Shown here: positions 17,136 through 25,533 of the stretch, piece after piece
How the letters are laid out: each line of letters opens with the position of its first letter
How positions within the stretch are numbered: position 1 is the first letter of the stretch
NCBI GenBank assembly: GCA_021773975.1
Contig: JAJFJN010000023.1
Location: 1 to 41,850, forward strand
Direction of reading: 5' to 3'
DNA from: Gammaproteobacteria bacterium
GTDB taxonomy: Bacteria; Pseudomonadota; Gammaproteobacteria; Chromatiales; Chromatiaceae
Length of the DNA: 41,850 nucleotides
Made by a program: the position numbers and the translations under genes
The notes under the pieces: generated by a model
Database searches by the model: none
The model's input: the letters and a program-made list of their open reading frames with translations, nothing else
What the model was told of the DNA's origin: nothing

Positions 17136-17596
17136 GATATTCCGTTAGTTAGGTATGGATCGGAAAAGCCCAGTTGAGCCAGTATCTCGATCTCCATATG
17201 TTCCATTTCGGCAGCTTCTGCCGATTGTATATGGTCATACCCTAATAGGTGCAAAATACCGTGCACCACCATATGTGCCCAATGGGCTCGTTCAGTTTTT
17301 TTCTGTTCTGCGGCTTGTTTTGATACCACGGATGCACAGATTACCAGATCTCCCAATAGGTTGCTCTCTACTGGAGGTGGGGCCTGAAAAGGAAATGATA
17401 GTACATTGGTAGCGCCGGGTTTGTTGCGATACTGTTGATTCAGTGTGGCACTCTCTGTTTCATTGACTATTCGGATGACCAGTTCAGTCCCTGTTTTTTT
17501 GTTATCCATGGCTGCATTAGCCCAGCATTGAAGATCGGCTTGTGTGGGCAGGCCATCCTCTGAAATGGCATATTGTACTTCCAGCATTAATGCCAT
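17132..17596 (-). CDS. ybeY: Endoribonuclease YbeY (16S rRNA maturation)
   Basis: YbeY is a zinc-dependent endoribonuclease needed for 16S rRNA 3' end maturation and ribosome quality control. The 154-residue protein has the zinc motif HGILHLLGYDH with His112, His116 and His122, and the upstream conserved PGATNVLSFPF segment. No clear ribosome binding site precedes the ATG at 17596; an alternative ATG is at 17587. It is tightly packed between ybeZ (11 bases) and corC (four-base overlap). Confidence 0.96.
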   Translation of the reverse strand: MALMLEVQYAISEDGLPTQADLQCWANAAMDNKKTGTELVIRIVNETESATLNQQYRNKPGATNVLSFPFQAPPPVESNLLGDLVICASVVSKQAAEQKKTERAHWAHMVVHGILHLLGYDHIQSAEAAEMEHMEIEILAQLGFSDPYLTNGIS

Positions 17597-17607
17597 GATT
17601 TTTAGCT

Positions 17608-18582
17608 TTATTGTGGGTTCTCAAACTTATCGTAGGCGGTGACAATTTGTTGTACCAACGGGTGGCGCACAACATCATGGGCGCTGAAGAAGGTAAAGCT
17701 GATGCCATCCACATCTTTTAATACATCAGTTGCCTGCCGCAGACCGGATGCTTGCCCGCGAGGCAGATCAACCTGTGTGATGTCACCGGTGATGACGGCA
17801 GTAGAGCCAAAACCGATGCGGGTGAGGAACATCTTCATCTGCTCGGGTGTGGTGTTTTGTGCCTCATCCAGAATAATAAACGATTCATTCAGGGTGCGGC
17901 CTCGCATGTAGGCGAGTGGTGCAACCTCAATGACATTGCGTTCGATCAGTTTGGCAACGCGTTCAAATCCCAGCATTTCATATAGCGCGTCGTACAGAGG
18001 ACGCAGGTAGGGGTCGATTTTTTGAGCCAGGTCGCCGGGTAGAAAGCCCAATTTTTCACCGGCCTCAACAGCAGGACGTACCAGTAATATGCGGCGCACC
18101 TGATCACGTTCCATTGCTTCTACAGCGCAGGCTACAGCGAGATAGGTTTTGCCTGTACCTGCGGGACCCACGCCAAAATTAATGTCGTTGGTCAATACCT
18201 TATGCATGTACTCTTTCTGGTTTGGCCCTCTGGGTTTGATCATCCCGCGCCGGGTCTTGATGACAACTTCAGGCAGATCAGGTTCAGAGGTTGCCTCAAC
18301 TAGTGCTACTACTCCGGATTCTTGTAGAAAGAGGTGCACCTTGGAAGGGGATAGTGATTCATCCTTGGTTGCATTATAGAGTCCTTTCAGAACCACTTCG
18401 CCAGCTTTGATTGCTCTGGCGTTACCAATAAGTTGAAATTGATTGCCTCGATTGTTGATCTCAATGCCGAGCCGTAGTTCAATTTGGCGTAGATGCTCAT
18501 CCGTCTGGCCACAGACGTTGGCCAATCGTTCATTATCTTCCGGCTCTAAGGCCAGGTTTATTGCTGAAGGTTTTTTAGACAC
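17608..18582 (-). CDS. ybeZ: PhoH-like ATPase YbeZ
   Basis: A 324-residue PhoH-family P-loop ATPase, thought to act with YbeY in RNA processing. Visible are the Walker A motif GPAGTGKT at residues 139-146, the Walker B region SFIILDEAQNTTPEQMK, and the RGMIKPRGPNQ segment, after an N-terminal KH-like region (about residues 30-100). The start codon is GTG at 18582. It is followed at once by ybeY and preceded by miaB with a 27-base gap, the standard gammaproteobacterial order. Confidence 0.95.
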   Translation of the reverse strand: MSKKPSAINLALEPEDNERLANVCGQTDEHLRQIELRLGIEINNRGNQFQLIGNARAIKAGEVVLKGLYNATKDESLSPSKVHLFLQESGVVALVEATSEPDLPEVVIKTRRGMIKPRGPNQKEYMHKVLTNDINFGVGPAGTGKTYLAVACAVEAMERDQVRRILLVRPAVEAGEKLGFLPGDLAQKIDPYLRPLYDALYEMLGFERVAKLIERNVIEVAPLAYMRGRTLNESFIILDEAQNTTPEQMKMFLTRIGFGSTAVITGDITQVDLPRGQASGLRQATDVLKDVDGISFTFFSAHDVVRHPLVQQIVTAYDKFENPQ

Positions 18583-18609
18583 GGGGTCTCGCTTATCTCA
18601 CTATAGAGC

Positions 18610-19959
18610 TTAGGCTGAATGAGCTGCCAGCTTATCAGGTACCCATTCCCCGCGAAGAGAGTTAGGTAAGGCTTCGGTTATTTGGATGTTGGCAAATTCG
18701 CCAATTAGTTCTGTAGGCCCATTGAAATTAACCACGCGGTTATTTTCTGTGCGGCCAGCAAGTTGGTCTGGGTTTTTGCGAGCCGGGCGTTCTACCAGAA
18801 CACGCTGCACAGTGCCGACCATGCGACGGCTTATCTGCTGAGCCATCTCGCTGATGCGGTGTTGTAGCTGTGCCAGTCGCTCCTGCTTTACCTTCATGGG
18901 AATATCATCAGGCATATCCATGGCGGGAGTGCCTGGGCGCGGACTGAAGATGAAGCTGAAGGAGTGATCAAAACCAATCTGCTCAATCAGCTGCATAGTG
19001 GCTTCAAAATCTTTGTCGGTCTCACCGGGGAAACCGATGATGAAATCTGACGAGAGGCAGATATCTGGCCGAATTCCTCGCAGTTGGCGAATCTTACTGC
19101 GGTACTCCAGGGCTGAATGGCCTCGTTTCATCTGCAGTAGTATGCGATCAGAGCCGCTCTGTACAGGCAGATGCAGATGGCTGACTAACTCAGACACATC
19201 GGCGTAGACCTCGATCAGTGAATCAGAAAACTCCACTGGATGAGAGGTGGTAAAACGGATGCGATCAATTCCTTCAACTGCAGCTACAAAGCGGATCAAA
19301 AGTGCTAGATCTGCAACCTCATCATCGTGCATCAGACCGCGGTAGGCGTTAACGTTCTGCCCCAGTAGATTGATTTCGCGCACCCCTTGTCCAGCCAGTG
19401 AGGCGACTTCGGCAATCACATCATCAAAGGGACGACTGATCTCTTCACCTCGGGTGTAGGGTACGACGCAATAGGTACAGTATTTGGAGCAGCCCTCCAT
19501 GATGGAGACAAATGCAGAGGGGCCGTCAGCTACCGGTTCAGGCAGGCAGTCAAATTTTTCGATCTCAGGGAAGGAGATATCGATCACAGGATTGTGGGTT
19601 TTACGCGCCTGATTCAGCATCTCAGGTAGCCGATGCAGTGTTTGCGGGCCAAATACCAGATCGACATAAGAGGCGCGCTCCCGTATAGCCTCTCCTTCCT
19701 GGCTGGCAACGCAGCCCCCCACGCCGATGATGAGACCAGGGCGGCGCAGTTTCCATGGCCGCCAACGACCTAGCTGGGAAAACACCTTCTCCTGGGCTTT
19801 TTCGCGAATCGAGCAGGTATTGAGCAGCAATACGTCTGCATCTTCTGCGATTTGTGTTAATTTGAGATTATGCGAGGCGTGCAGAACATCCGCGATTTTA
19901 GCGGAATCGTACTCATTCATCTGACAGCCAAAGGTTTTAATAAAGAGTTTGCCGGACAT
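18610..19959 (-). CDS. miaB: tRNA-2-methylthio-N6-dimethylallyladenosine synthase
   Basis: MiaB is a radical-SAM methylthiotransferase that adds the 2-methylthio group to i6A37 of tRNAs reading UNN codons. The 449-residue protein has three domains: an N-terminal UPF0004 domain with auxiliary cluster cysteines Cys12, Cys49 and Cys83; the radical-SAM core with Cys157, Cys161 and Cys164 ([10 protein letters not shown]); and a C-terminal TRAM domain. It opens the miaB-ybeZ-ybeY-corC-lnt operon; the 463 bases upstream must hold the operon promoter, but I cannot place it with confidence. Confidence 0.98.
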   Translation of the reverse strand: MSGKLFIKTFGCQMNEYDSAKIADVLHASHNLKLTQIAEDADVLLLNTCSIREKAQEKVFSQLGRWRPWKLRRPGLIIGVGGCVASQEGEAIRERASYVDLVFGPQTLHRLPEMLNQARKTHNPVIDISFPEIEKFDCLPEPVADGPSAFVSIMEGCSKYCTYCVVPYTRGEEISRPFDDVIAEVASLAGQGVREINLLGQNVNAYRGLMHDDEVADLALLIRFVAAVEGIDRIRFTTSHPVEFSDSLIEVYADVSELVSHLHLPVQSGSDRILLQMKRGHSALEYRSKIRQLRGIRPDICLSSDFIIGFPGETDKDFEATMQLIEQIGFDHSFSFIFSPRPGTPAMDMPDDIPMKVKQERLAQLQHRISEMAQQISRRMVGTVQRVLVERPARKNPDQLAGRTENNRVVNFNGPTELIGEFANIQITEALPNSLRGEWVPDKLAAHSA

Positions 19960-20359
19960 ACTGGGGTGTGAATTGTGATATGACCGCTAAGTTTAATGCT
20001 TTGTGGATATTTTTTCCATTTATATGGGAATCGGGTAGTGGCTCAGTTTGAAATGCACTAATTTATCTATGCTTGACCACTCATGCTGCACTTTATGCAT
20101 GAGTAAGAAACCCACTAAAAGTCATCCATGCGATGCAAACAAACTAGCCTTCCAGATTTGTTTAAGAGTCTATAGATGAAGAGCGAGAAGTGGCAGCTAG
20201 AGCTGGTTTTCCTATACTTGGAAAAGGAGTCAGGTGTTTCTGGCGAAGAGTACCATCAAATATGGTGGAATGATTAAAAAGAGGGCTTAATGGAGGCGAG
20301 TGAATTTTAAGTGAAAAAGCAATTCTTTAACTTCATCTGCATTTGATGTAGCGCATAAA
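19960..20359. other. Intergenic stretch upstream of miaB with a possible 33-codon ORF
   Basis: No gene is certain here. A short frame at 20176-20277 (+) reads as 33 codons of plausible composition (it begins MKSEKWQLEL and ends QIWWND), but has no good ribosome binding site and follows an in-frame stop directly. The stretch should also hold the miaB promoter on the minus strand. It may contain decayed coding sequence. Confidence 0.3.
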
Positions 20360-20373
20360 TTGATGCGGATCAA
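20360..20373. promoter_or_regulatory. Perfect FNR/Anr/Crp-type binding site
   Basis: TTGATGCGGATCAA matches the FNR consensus TTGAT-N4-ATCAA at every defined position. Its centre is 56 bases before the ATG of the short ORF at 20423. A class-II or similar position relative to a start site in the 20405-20420 region is possible; TTAATA at 20404-20409 is a candidate -10. It implies oxygen- or nitric-oxide-responsive control of whatever is or was transcribed rightward from here. Confidence 0.7.
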
Positions 20374-20422
20374 TTTGCAGGAATCACCTCAGGAGTAGCC
20401 TGTTTTAATACGGGGGAATAAA

Positions 20423-20635
20423 ATGCCAATCATGGATGTCGCTTATGGATGTTGCATCTTCAGTACAATTAATTTTCTTGAGTACTCACAGCCAGGGCTG
20501 CCTGGATCACACTGCATTTATTTTTTTACTTTTTGTATACATTACTTCCAGCTTTGCAAAAGATTGGGGTGTTTGTTCATGTCTATTATTACCCCGCTTT
20601 TTGTGTGTGAACGTAACCCACCAATATGGGCATAG
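20423..20635 (+). CDS. Short ORF behind the FNR-type site, possibly a gene remnant
   Basis: The 70-codon frame begins at ATG after GGGGGAATAAA, a good ribosome binding site, and lies downstream of a perfect FNR-type site. The product (cysteine-rich, hydrophobic patches) is unlike any family I know. A second frame from ATG 20436 gives HTAFIFLLFVYITSSFAKDW, which resembles a signal peptide with a cleavage site after SFA. So the locus may be a frameshifted former exported-protein gene rather than an intact one. Function unknown; the start signals are more convincing than the protein. Confidence 0.3.
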   Translation: MPIMDVAYGCCIFSTINFLEYSQPGLPGSHCIYFFTFCIHYFQLCKRLGCLFMSIITPLFVCERNPPIWA

Positions 20636-20754
20636 GCGGTGTTAAGTGAGGCATGATTCAGTGTAAAAAGCAGCCAAAGTTGGATCAATTGTGCAGCACA
20701 AATCACTAGGTATGCATTTATCATAATTCGGTATTTTATATAAGGAAATAGACT

Positions 20755-23034
20755 ATGAATATTAATCATGAGCAAAAACGTACAGTTGAAAAAATCATGA
20801 AAATTGATGCTGACAATAAACTATTTTGGGATGAGAAAAAATGCACTCCAAAGTTTATGATGGGAAGATTGTCAGTGCCGACTATGGATGATCCCGAGGT
20901 GATTTCCCGTAATTTTATAGCTGAGAATAAAGATCTTTGGAATATACAAACGGATCTGGATGAAACGCTCATTGCATCTGATACGGTAACAGACACGCAA
21001 GGCCATCATCATGTCTCTTTTCTCCAAACCCTTAATGGGTTACCTGTATTTGAAGGTTCTGTGCAGGTACATATGAACAATAATGGAGAGGTTGTTACTT
21101 ACAAGGACAATCGTATCTCTTCTGTTGAAATATCTTTTGAGCCTACTATTAACAAAGATATAGCAATAGACAGAGCCATTGATGATTTGAATGAAAAAAA
21201 AGCAAGGATTGAGAGTGAGGCTGAACTACAGCTCTTTCGCGATAATGAAAAAAGGGTTCACCTTGCTTGGGCGGTAGAGTTGTTGCTTGATAGTGAATTA
21301 GACGCTAGAAATTATTTCGTTGATGCCCATTCAGGTGTGTTGCTGTACAAATATTCTCAAGTGCGAGAGGCGATGTCTCGGTTGACATATTCAGCGAGTA
21401 ATAGGCCTATTTTGCCAGGCAATCTGATTTTACAGGATGAGCAGATGACTGATGATGAGGTGGCCCAGGCTGCTCACAGTAATATAGAAAAGGTCTACCA
21501 ATATTATAAAAATACATTAGGTAGAGATAGTTATGATGGGCAAGGTGGTCGGCTTGTATCGACAGTGCATTTCCGGCAGAGAAGTGCCGAGCCATACAAT
21601 AATGCATTTTGGAGCAGTCGGCGTGGACAGATGGTCTATGGTGATGGCGATGGAACGAGGTTTGCCCCTCTGGCTTTTGCTTTGGATATTGTCGGTCATG
21701 AGCTGACGCATGCTGTTGCCTCAGAAACGGCCAAGTTTGTTTATGCTGAGCAGTCTGGAGCACTTGATGAATCTTTTGCTGATTTCTTTGGTGTTATGAT
21801 TTCCAGTCAAGGGCCGGTGGTGGACTGGGAAGTGGGAGAGGGGGTTTATACCCCCTATCGTTATGGTGATGCTCTGCGGGATATGGCAGATCCTTCAAAG
21901 TACCGGCAACCAGAACATATGGATGATTACATGGCATTGGCTCAAGGTGAGCTGCCTGACTCTAATAAAAATGATAATGGCTATGTCCATTCAAACAGCG
22001 GTATACCAAATAAAGCGGCCTACTTGATATGTGAAGGTGGAAGATTTCATGGTATTCAAGTTCAAGGTATAAGTAGAGAGAAGACGGAGCAAATCTATTA
22101 TCTTGCGCTCTCTGAATTCTTGCGAAGTGCAACGGCAAGTCGCTGGACTTTTTTGGAAGCCCGTCGGGCATTACTGAATGCATGTCATCAACGCTATGGT
22201 AATGCCGGAGTTGAATATGCTGCGATTAAAAATGCCTGGGCGGCTGTAGGTGTAGGAGAACCATCGAAAGATTTTTCAGTTATAGAAAAAACAGTTTCGC
22301 CTGCCACAGCTATTCCTGATAACGACCCTGCTGGGATTAGCAGCATTGTGAATGTTTCGGAACAGGGTGTTGTCAAAAACATCACTGTAGATCTCAACAT
22401 AGAACACAGCTATATAGGAGACCTGAGGGTGCTATTAATTTCACCTGCTGGCGAAGTGGTAATGCTGCATGATCGAGAGGGTGGATCATCTGATAACATA
22501 AAAAATAATTTTAATATTGATACATTGCCAGCACTCAACGCTTTTATAAGTGATCAAATACAGGGTGACTGGACACTTCGTATTACAGATAGTGCAAGAA
22601 TTGATACGGGCACACTGGTTAGCTGGGGCCTTAAGTTTGCCGTTCAAAAAGCAGAAAAGCAGATAGTTATGAAGGAAGCCCTGGTGAATCTGCCAATCCC
22701 TGACAATGAGGCTGGTGGAATTGAAAGTGTTATTAATTTTAGTGAGTCAGGAACTATTCTGGCTATGTCGATTGCTATAGATATAACTCATAGTTGGAAG
22801 GGGGATTTGATTGTTAGCCTCATTCAGCCATCTGGTGATGAGATTATTTTACATAACAGAACGGGTGGGAGCCGTAACGATATTGTAAAAACTTATAGTA
22901 CTAAAACAGATCAAGTTATGCTGCCAATGATTGGGCAGGAGATAAATGGTAGCTGGGCGCTAAAAGTAGCGGATTATGCAAATCAAGATGTAGGAAAACT
23001 AAACAAATGGGGAATAGACGTTGTTTATGAATAG
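20755..23034 (+). CDS. M4-family (thermolysin-like) metalloprotease with two P domains, no signal peptide
   Basis: The 759-residue protein has an FTP/PepSY-type propeptide (about residues 20-200), an M4 catalytic region with zinc ligands His315 and His319 (HELTH) and Glu339 (ALDESFADFFG), exactly 20 residues from the second His as in thermolysin, and the transition-state His412 (YVHSNSGIPNKA). Two tandem proprotein-convertase P domains follow (about 515-633 and 640-758), each opening with IPDN. There is no signal peptide, and TAG lies two codons upstream of the ATG in frame, so the start cannot be extended. Ribosome binding site AAGGAA is present. The protein may be exported by a leaderless route, released by lysis, or act inside. 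A DUF2235 hydrolase follows 110 bases downstream. Confidence 0.93.
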   Translation: MNINHEQKRTVEKIMKIDADNKLFWDEKKCTPKFMMGRLSVPTMDDPEVISRNFIAENKDLWNIQTDLDETLIASDTVTDTQGHHHVSFLQTLNGLPVFEGSVQVHMNNNGEVVTYKDNRISSVEISFEPTINKDIAIDRAIDDLNEKKARIESEAELQLFRDNEKRVHLAWAVELLLDSELDARNYFVDAHSGVLLYKYSQVREAMSRLTYSASNRPILPGNLILQDEQMTDDEVAQAAHSNIEKVYQYYKNTLGRDSYDGQGGRLVSTVHFRQRSAEPYNNAFWSSRRGQMVYGDGDGTRFAPLAFALDIVGHELTHAVASETAKFVYAEQSGALDESFADFFGVMISSQGPVVDWEVGEGVYTPYRYGDALRDMADPSKYRQPEHMDDYMALAQGELPDSNKNDNGYVHSNSGIPNKAAYLICEGGRFHGIQVQGISREKTEQIYYLALSEFLRSATASRWTFLEARRALLNACHQRYGNAGVEYAAIKNAWAAVGVGEPSKDFSVIEKTVSPATAIPDNDPAGISSIVNVSEQGVVKNITVDLNIEHSYIGDLRVLLISPAGEVVMLHDREGGSSDNIKNNFNIDTLPALNAFISDQIQGDWTLRITDSARIDTGTLVSWGLKFAVQKAEKQIVMKEALVNLPIPDNEAGGIESVINFSESGTILAMSIAIDITHSWKGDLIVSLIQPSGDEIILHNRTGGSRNDIVKTYSTKTDQVMLPMIGQEINGSWALKVADYANQDVGKLNKWGIDVVYE

Positions 23035-23144
23035 TAATAAAGGCATTTAAGATGGGCGTCTGGTTATTCATTGGGTGATATAGTTGATTGTGCATTTTTT
23101 TCATTGCGGCTATTAAAAACCATTAAAAATACAGGAGAAGATAT

Positions 23145-24689
23145 ATGCCAAAAAATATCGTACTTTGCTCTGATGGAACAGGCCAGGCGGGCGGCCAAGG
23201 TTTTGTTTCGAATGTCTGGCGGGTTTTTAAATCTATAGAACGCCATGATGAAAAAACCGAACAAATTGCATTTCATACGGATGGTGTGGGGACGGAAACC
23301 AATCGTGTTTTGCGTGCTATCGGTGGTGGATTTGGCTATGGTCTGAGCGAGGATATACGCACACTGTATTCAATGCTAGTGAGGTCCTATTCAGAATCAG
23401 ACAGCATTTACTTGTTTGGATTTAGTCGAGGTGCATTTACTGTTCGCTCTTTAGCAGGAATGATTCATCATGTTGGTATACTGAAGCGAGATGCGTATAA
23501 ATCTGATAAAGAGCTTACCGATGCTGTAAAAGAGGCGTATATCGCCTACAGAAAAGATAAGCCTTTAGGGGTTTCAAATGTTTCGCGTCCTAAAATTAAA
23601 TTCGTTGGTGTTTGGGATACGGTAGACGCTGTTGGTGTGCCCTTTGATGGTCTTCGTTCAGTAGTTTATGGGCTTGCTAAATTTAGATTTACCCGTCATA
23701 AAGATGAATTGAACCCTTCAATTGAAAATGCCTTTCATGCTATGTCGATAGATGATGAGCGCCATACATTTCATCCTCGAATATGGGATGAAAGTGGTTT
23801 TAAAGGTGCGGTTGAACAGGTCTGGTTTGCAGGTGTGCATACAAATGTTGGAGGTGGTTATCCAAAGGATTCACTGGCATTTATTCCACTTGATTGGATG
23901 ATGAGAAAAGCCCACGATTGTGGACTGGTCTTTCAAGAAACCAAATGGCAGCACCGAATTACCAATGATTCATTAGGTGATTATCAAGAACAGGCAGACC
24001 GAAATGGTCGTATTTATGATTCTCGTGCAGGTCTGGCGATGTACTACCGTTATAGGCCTAGAAAAATTGAGAAGCTATGGGCGCAAGAAAATTCAACGGG
24101 AAAACCAAAGATTCATGAAAGCGTATTGATGAGGATAAAGCATGATCATACGAACTATGCTCCCACAGCAATTCCGCAGAACTTTGAAACTGTATATACA
24201 TGGAAGCCTGATATTGTTCAAACATCGTTTACGCTGGATTTGAGTACATCCTGGGAATATATAGCTAAGCGAATCATGTTGTACCGTGCCTTTGTAACTA
24301 CAACGGTTGTCTGCTTAATCACTGCGATATTAATGGATGGCAGTGCCAAGGAGAATACACAAGAGATTTCTTCACTTGTAACTGCCACAACAGACCCAGC
24401 ATTAAATATAGCGGGTCGATTAATAAACAATCTTGCTTCTAACCCATTTGTGCTTTCTGGGTTTGTTTTTGCATTTGCTATGATAGGTTTTTTGCATGTT
24501 CGCTGGAAAAATGCAACAGAAAGATGTGCAGATGAAGCGTGGCGATCAGTAAGTATCAATATGGGTAAAAATTTCAAGCCACGTTCTAAACGTATAGTAA
24601 ATCTTGAAAATAGTGAACAACCCTTGACATCAGCACAGCCTTTAATGAGTAATGCTGGTGAGCTGGAAAATACAGCAAAAAGTGCGTGA
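23145..24689 (+). CDS. DUF2235 alpha/beta-hydrolase with C-terminal membrane hairpin
   Basis: This 514-residue protein has the DUF2235 catalytic domain (about residues 1-300): CSDGTGQ at the start, the nucleophile elbow GFSRGAF with Ser94, VGVWDTVDAVG with the probable catalytic Asp, and GVHTNVGGGY with the probable His. The domain is shared with Tle1-type phospholipase effectors of type VI secretion. Here no VgrG, PAAR, Hcp or immunity gene is adjacent, and two membrane spans (about 378-398 and 434-453) follow, so a membrane-attached lipase or esterase is more likely than a secreted toxin. AGGAGA precedes the ATG. It follows the protease with a 110-base gap and may be co-transcribed. Confidence 0.88.
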   Translation: MPKNIVLCSDGTGQAGGQGFVSNVWRVFKSIERHDEKTEQIAFHTDGVGTETNRVLRAIGGGFGYGLSEDIRTLYSMLVRSYSESDSIYLFGFSRGAFTVRSLAGMIHHVGILKRDAYKSDKELTDAVKEAYIAYRKDKPLGVSNVSRPKIKFVGVWDTVDAVGVPFDGLRSVVYGLAKFRFTRHKDELNPSIENAFHAMSIDDERHTFHPRIWDESGFKGAVEQVWFAGVHTNVGGGYPKDSLAFIPLDWMMRKAHDCGLVFQETKWQHRITNDSLGDYQEQADRNGRIYDSRAGLAMYYRYRPRKIEKLWAQENSTGKPKIHESVLMRIKHDHTNYAPTAIPQNFETVYTWKPDIVQTSFTLDLSTSWEYIAKRIMLYRAFVTTTVVCLITAILMDGSAKENTQEISSLVTATTDPALNIAGRLINNLASNPFVLSGFVFAFAMIGFLHVRWKNATERCADEAWRSVSINMGKNFKPRSKRIVNLENSEQPLTSAQPLMSNAGELENTAKSA

Positions 24690-25035
24690 TGATTCTCTGG
24701 CAATTGATTCTGTCTTTCTCCTTATGAGAAGCCATGCTTTATACGCGCCTCTTGTTCTGTAGCATGCGCCCCATCTGGTACATGAAGGACTAATACCAGA
24801 TATCCGCATCAAGCTAAATCACTTGCTGATAAGTGTCTGCTAGCGCCTGCTTTAAACAGAGTAGATGGACAAGGTCAGAGAGGGCCACCTGCCGCTATAC
24901 CGCCTTATAGGGAATGCCGGATGCATTTCCCTATGGATTGTAAGGTACACTGCCTTAGAAGAGTGCTGCTTTAACAGGGCTCTTATTGTGGGGTTATTGG
25001 GGGAGCGCTTTGGTTATACGTTTTGCCATAGTGCG
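24690..25035. other. Intergenic stretch with no identifiable gene
   Basis: Between the DUF2235 gene and the nhaR remnant I see no convincing reading frame on either strand. It contains one strong imperfect palindrome (24907-24934) and is probably decayed sequence. Confidence 0.4.
24907..24934. repeat. Near-perfect 11-bp inverted repeat
   Basis: ATAGGGAATGC (24907-24917) pairs with GCATTTCCCTAT (24923-24934) with one bulged base and a five-base loop. No T-run follows, so it is not a standard terminator. It could be the end of a small mobile element or an mRNA 3' structure. Confidence 0.55.
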
Positions 25036-25356
25036 TTAACCACTGAAAATGTCATGGCGTGCAGCATGACAGACTGCCACTACAGCAGGGTGCTTAAGCT
25101 TTCGTTCTGCAGATATGGCATAAAAAGATTCGCGTATCTCCTCGGTACGTCCAATAATTTCCACGTTGTATTGTTGCTGAACTTCTTTCTCAATTACGGT
25201 GGGTGCGCTAAAAATACCTACCCCTGCTTGACCAAAGGCCTTCATCAACGCGCTATCATCAAATGACCCTACAGTGATTGGAGCAATCTGAATCTGTTCA
25301 AACCATTTTGTAAGTGAGCTATAGAGGGTTGTGTCATCGCTGGGTAGCAGTCTGAT
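25036..25356 (-). pseudogene. nhaR: C-terminal remnant of a LysR-type regulator, NhaR-like
   Basis: The minus-strand frame reads about 106 codons of a LysR-type effector-binding domain: LLPSDDTTLYSSLTKWF, then DSALMKAFGQAGVGIFSAP, then NVEIIGRTEEIRESFYAIS, and ERKLKHPAVVA. This set of segments is typical of NhaR, the activator of the Na+/H+ antiporter gene nhaA. A TGA at 25359-25357 cuts the frame at its upstream end; the DNA-binding N-terminal half is missing and the sequence beyond is unrelated. No nhaA is visible. The stop of the natural C-terminus is intact. Confidence 0.8.
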
Positions 25357-25533
25357 TCATGTGTTAAAAAGTAAAGAGTGAGTTACAAGCCCTGTAGCTA
25401 CTTTTTAGTTGTTACCTGGTTAAATCTCTTGGTGGTTGCGTTTTTCATCGTGTGCGGCGAAGCTATTTATTACAATAATGATGAGTAATTTAAAAATCAG
25501 ATCAAAGCAGGAACTAACATCAAGGAATAAGCT

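Noticed and set aside
23145-24689. Type VI secretion effector (Tle1) with immunity gene
   Set aside because: No VgrG, PAAR, Hcp or immunity-like gene is adjacent, and the protein ends with two membrane spans, which secreted Tle1 effectors do not need.
24865-25266. Rightward open frame of 133 codons
   Set aside because: It lies mostly opposite the clear nhaR remnant and has no recognisable domain; its composition looks like the reverse strand of coding sequence.
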